Origin: Glebionis coronaria
Lineage: Eukaryota > Streptophyta > Magnoliopsida > Asterales > Asteraceae
Direction: 5' to 3'
Assembly: GCA_025667525.1 (NCBI GenBank)
Contig: CM046877.1
Coordinates: 621,820,262 to 621,884,261 of the forward strand
Length of the DNA: 64,000 nt
Each line of letters starts with the position of its first letter. The first letter of the stretch is position 1. Below, one piece after another: positions 60,701 through 64,000 of the stretch. The notes below the pieces were generated by a model. The model worked only from the letters and a program-made list of their open reading frames with translations, had not been told where the DNA came from and did no database searches. A program made the position numbers and the translations under genes.

Positions 60701-62966
60701 TAGTAGTTGAAGTAGTTATGTATGCACCGGGCAAACAACATCTCGACGACATAACGGTCGAGATATGAGTTTGCTCTAACAACATGTCGCTCTCTTTGAT
60801 CAAAACAACAATGATATTGTTTATCCTTGGGAAGCCTAAAGAGGTGAATAATATACAACACTAGACAACAAGTATTTGACATCGCATGTAAGAAACTCAT
60901 GCTTAAGTATTATATGACTTTGAAATATTCGATTCAACATTTTATTCTATTCGAATGGCAAGATATTTATTAAATTAATTATTTAGTTAAACATCCTTAA
61001 TGGTATGATTGGAGTTTAGTTTATTGATCGTTTCACTTGGATTCACATTAAACTCACGTTTCCTTCTTTATTTGTGTATGTATGAGAGTTACTTTCAATC
61101 TATTGTGCTTCGACTTCACATAATAAACATACATATATACAACATACCTATACAAAAGCATATATGAGGGATTTAGTTTTTACTAATTCCATACTGTAAA
61201 GATATAGAGTGCCAAACATAATCGCTAATACACAAAAATAGATTTAGATTGAAATTATCATAAAACATGGGTTGCGAAAAAAGGCCATAACATGTGCTAC
61301 ACGACTCCGTTTCAAGACCACCACTAACCAATTGAAATCTTGAAACAAGGAGTACATTTTATGTCGGAAACCCTTGGTCAAAAGCGACTTAACCGGTCGA
61401 AAATGATCAAAATCGGCGAAACGACCAAAAATGTCGAAACCGGCAAAAATCATCCAAGTTTAAGAAGAAACCGGAGAACCGGTTTCCAGTCCATATAGAC
61501 CACATATAATCCGGGGAAAATGTGTTTGCACGGGTTCTAGGTGGATAAAACAAACCAAAAGATTTTTGTTTCTTAGTTTTAGTCGTGTTTTGCCTGGTGT
61601 AAAAGTTGGTCAGCTAGTAGTTGAAGTAGTTATGTATGCACCGGGCAAACAACATCTCGACGACATAACGGTCGAGATATGAGTTTGCTCTAACAACACG
61701 TCGCTCTCTTTGATCAAAACAACAATGATATTGTTTATCCTTGGGAAGCCTAAAGAGGTGAATAATATTCAAAACTAGACAACAAGTATTTGACATCTCA
61801 TGTAAGAAACTCATGCCTAAGTATTATATGACTTTGAAATATTCGATTCAACATTTTATTCTATTTGAATGGCAAGATATTTATTAAATTAATTATTTAG
61901 TTAAACCTCCTTAATGGTATGATTGGAGTTTAGTTTATTGATCTTTTCACTTGGATTCACATTAAACTCACTTTTCCTTCTTTATTTGTGTATGTATGAG
62001 AGTTACTTACAATCTATTTTGCTTCGACTTCACATAATAAACATACATATATACAACATACCTATACAAAAGCATATATGAGGGATTTAGTTTTTACTAA
62101 TTCCATACTGTAAAGAAATAGAGTGCCAAACATAATTGCTAATACACAAAAATAGATTTAGATTGAAATTATCATAAAACATGGGTTGCGATAAAAAGGC
62201 CATAACATGTGCTACACTACTCCGTTTCAAGACCACCACTAACCAATTGAAATCTTGAAACAAGGAGTACATTTTATGTCGGAAACCCTTGGTCACAGCG
62301 ACTTAACCGGTCGAAAATGGTCAAAATCGGCGAAACGACCAAAAATGTCGAAACCGGCAAAAATCATCCAAGCTTAAGAAGAAACCAGAGAACCGGTTTC
62401 CAGTCCATATAGACCACATAGAATCCGAGGAAAATGTGTTTGCACGGGTTCTAGGTGGATAAAACAAACCAAAAGATTTTTGTTTCTTAGTTTTAGTCGT
62501 GTTTTGCCTGGTGTAAAAGTTGGTCAGCTAGTAGTTGAAGTAGTTATGTATGCACCGGGCAAACAACATCTCGACGACATAACGGTCGAGATATGAGTTT
62601 GCTCTAACAACACGTCGCTCTCTTTGATCAAAACAACAATGATATTGTTTATCCTTGGGAAGCCTAAAGAGGTGAATAATATACAAAACTAGACAACAAG
62701 TATTTGACATCTCATGTAAGAAACTCATGCTTAAGTATTATATGACTTTGAAATATTCGATTCAACATTTTATTCTATTTGAATGGAAATATATTTATTA
62801 AATTAATTATTTAGTTAAACCTCCTTAATGGTATGATTGGAGTTTAGTTTATTGATCTTTTCACTTGGATTCACATTAAACTCACTTTTCCTTCTTTATT
62901 TGTGTATGTATGAGAGTTACTTACAATCTGTTGTGCTTCGACTTCACATAATAAACATACATATAT
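54720..62966 (+). repeat. Three-monomer higher-order repeat in block D (about 2743 bp)
   Basis: A one-base deletion (ATAACATACAT in place of ATAAACATACAT) occurs at about 54727, 57470 and 60212, steps of 2743 and 2742 bp. A linked AAAATATCATAAAAC variant occurs at about 54856, 57597 and 60340. Both recur every third monomer, so a trimer has been duplicated. The period is obscured at the right end. Confidence 0.7.
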
Positions 62967-63213
62967 ACAACATACCTATACAAAAGCATATATGAGGGAT
63001 TTAGTTTTTACTAATTCCATACTGTAAAGAAATAGAGTGCCAAACATAATCGCTAATACACAAAAATAGATTTAGATTGAAATTATCATAAAACATGGGT
63101 TGCGATAAAAAGGCCATAACATGTGTTACACGACTCCGTTTCAAGACCACCACTAACCAATTGAAATCTTGAAACAAGGAGTACGTTTTATGTCGGAAAC
63201 CCTTGGTCAAAAG

Positions 63214-64000
63214 TGTGACAATCCGTCAATTTACGATTGATATTTTATTCTCAAATATTATTTGAAAATATTATTTTAATGATACAATATGAACTCACTT
63301 ATATTTTGGGAAGAAATTTGGATTTACGTCTTGAAATAGCATCGACTACGTTTAAACCGGAGGATTCTACGTTACGTGCTTACGTTTACGTACACCGTCG
63401 TTGGTGACAGTCCGACATTTCAGAAAATAAATTTATCTGAAAATATTATTTTGGAGTTTTAAATTTGTGTTGGTTCATAAACTCACAAATTTACGAGAAA
63501 AGATTAGGACTTACGATTTTATTTTAATGTACTTTACGACTAAACCGGAAACCTTAGGATTACGTATTTATGTTTTCGAACTCCGTTTTTGATGAAACAA
63601 TTTTTATTGGATTCGTTTTATGACGTTGATTCATAATTTATAAAAACGTTTTTCGTAAAACGACCCGAGGACACGCAAATCGAGGAAACTAGAATCGAGG
63701 AGTACCCGTAAATAAGTGGGATGAGACAAGTGGGACACTTGTCCCACCCCACTCAAAACCGGCCTAACTTAGCCATAACAACACTTATGTGTCAAAGTGT
63801 ACACAATACACTTACACTTGTAAGCAAAGCTTACAAGTTAAGCTTTAACACATCAAAACCATTAGCTTAAACCACTCCTCTTATTTCTCACCATGCAAAC
63901 CACCTCAAACACACACAATCCTCTCTCTAACTCCATTTTTGGCCATCCCATATAGCCTCCAAAACACCACCTTCATATGATTTTAACCACAAAATCCTAT
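63214..64000 (+). mobile_element. Partial 5' LTR of a plus-strand LTR retrotransposon
   Basis: Satellite sequence stops abruptly mid-monomer after GGTCAAAAG, and TGTGACAATCCGTC begins. This is a TG start of the kind seen in long Ty3/Gypsy LTRs in plants. Its layout resembles the left-flank LTR on its own strand: TTACG-rich start, then a region rich in CACACA and CTCTCT. It runs off the window, so the far end, primer-binding site and genes are not visible. The presumed target duplication would be the bases before it (AAAAG). The open orientation suggests the satellite continues beyond the element. Confidence 0.65.

Larger units (their letters stand above)
51712..63213 (+). repeat. Satellite block D (about 12.6 monomers)
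   Basis: Period 913-917 bp, with landmarks at about 52675, 53590, 54505, 55417, 56332, 57246, 58160, 59988, 60900, 61814 and 62728. From about 54.7 kb rightward all monomers share a linked set of derived markers: CATATATGAGGG, TTGAAATCTTG, GGCGAAACGACC (one A lost), AAGCTTAAGAAG, GAACCGGTTTCC and CTAGTAGTTGAAG. They form a separate subfamily. The AAGCTTAAG change and the lost A disrupt the plus-strand open frame seen in other blocks. The array is cut at 63213 by the right-hand LTR element. Confidence 0.95.

Overview
This is a block of plant nuclear heterochromatin, probably from a eudicot (possibly an asterid). The family cannot be fixed from sequence alone. The evidence is a plant-type LINE (DUF4283-like and CCHC ORF1; endonuclease, reverse transcriptase and zf-RVT in ORF2), LTR retrotransposons primed by initiator tRNA-Met, and about 40 kb of tandem satellite with a unit near 914 bp. 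I see no host gene, rRNA gene, tRNA gene or CRISPR array. Almost every open frame is satellite, LTR or retrotransposon sequence.

Layout. 1-929: start of the internal region of a minus-strand LTR retrotransposon. 930-3708: its long 5' LTR. 3709-3801: short unassigned spacer. 3802-63213: one directly oriented satellite array of about 44 monomers, split into four blocks (3802-8020, 15645-36635, 44260-47892, 51712-63213) by three insertions. The insertions are two near-identical 7624-bp LINEs (8021-15644 and 36636-44259) and one non-autonomous LTR element (47893-51711). 63214-64000: start of a plus-strand long-LTR retrotransposon inserted into a monomer.

Main observation. Both LINEs sit at exactly the same base of the satellite monomer. 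They have the same 16-bp target-site duplication, the same 5' end and the same length. By eye the LINEs differ by about 1-2%, while the monomers beside them differ by about 4-6% and belong to different local subfamilies. Either this LINE recognises a specific site in the satellite, or one LINE was copied into a second monomer by ectopic conversion. Both copies are decayed. They share one stop codon and a lengthened A-run in ORF1, and each has private stops and frameshifts.

The satellite itself shows higher-order repeats of three and four monomers, a run of about four virtually identical chimeric 914-bp units, phased A-tracts (predicted curved DNA), a conserved hairpin, microhomology deletions and a templated patch. 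The non-autonomous LTR element carries roughly 21-bp-periodic motifs in its LTR and interior, and a 238-bp duplication in its 3' LTR that doubles the promoter region.
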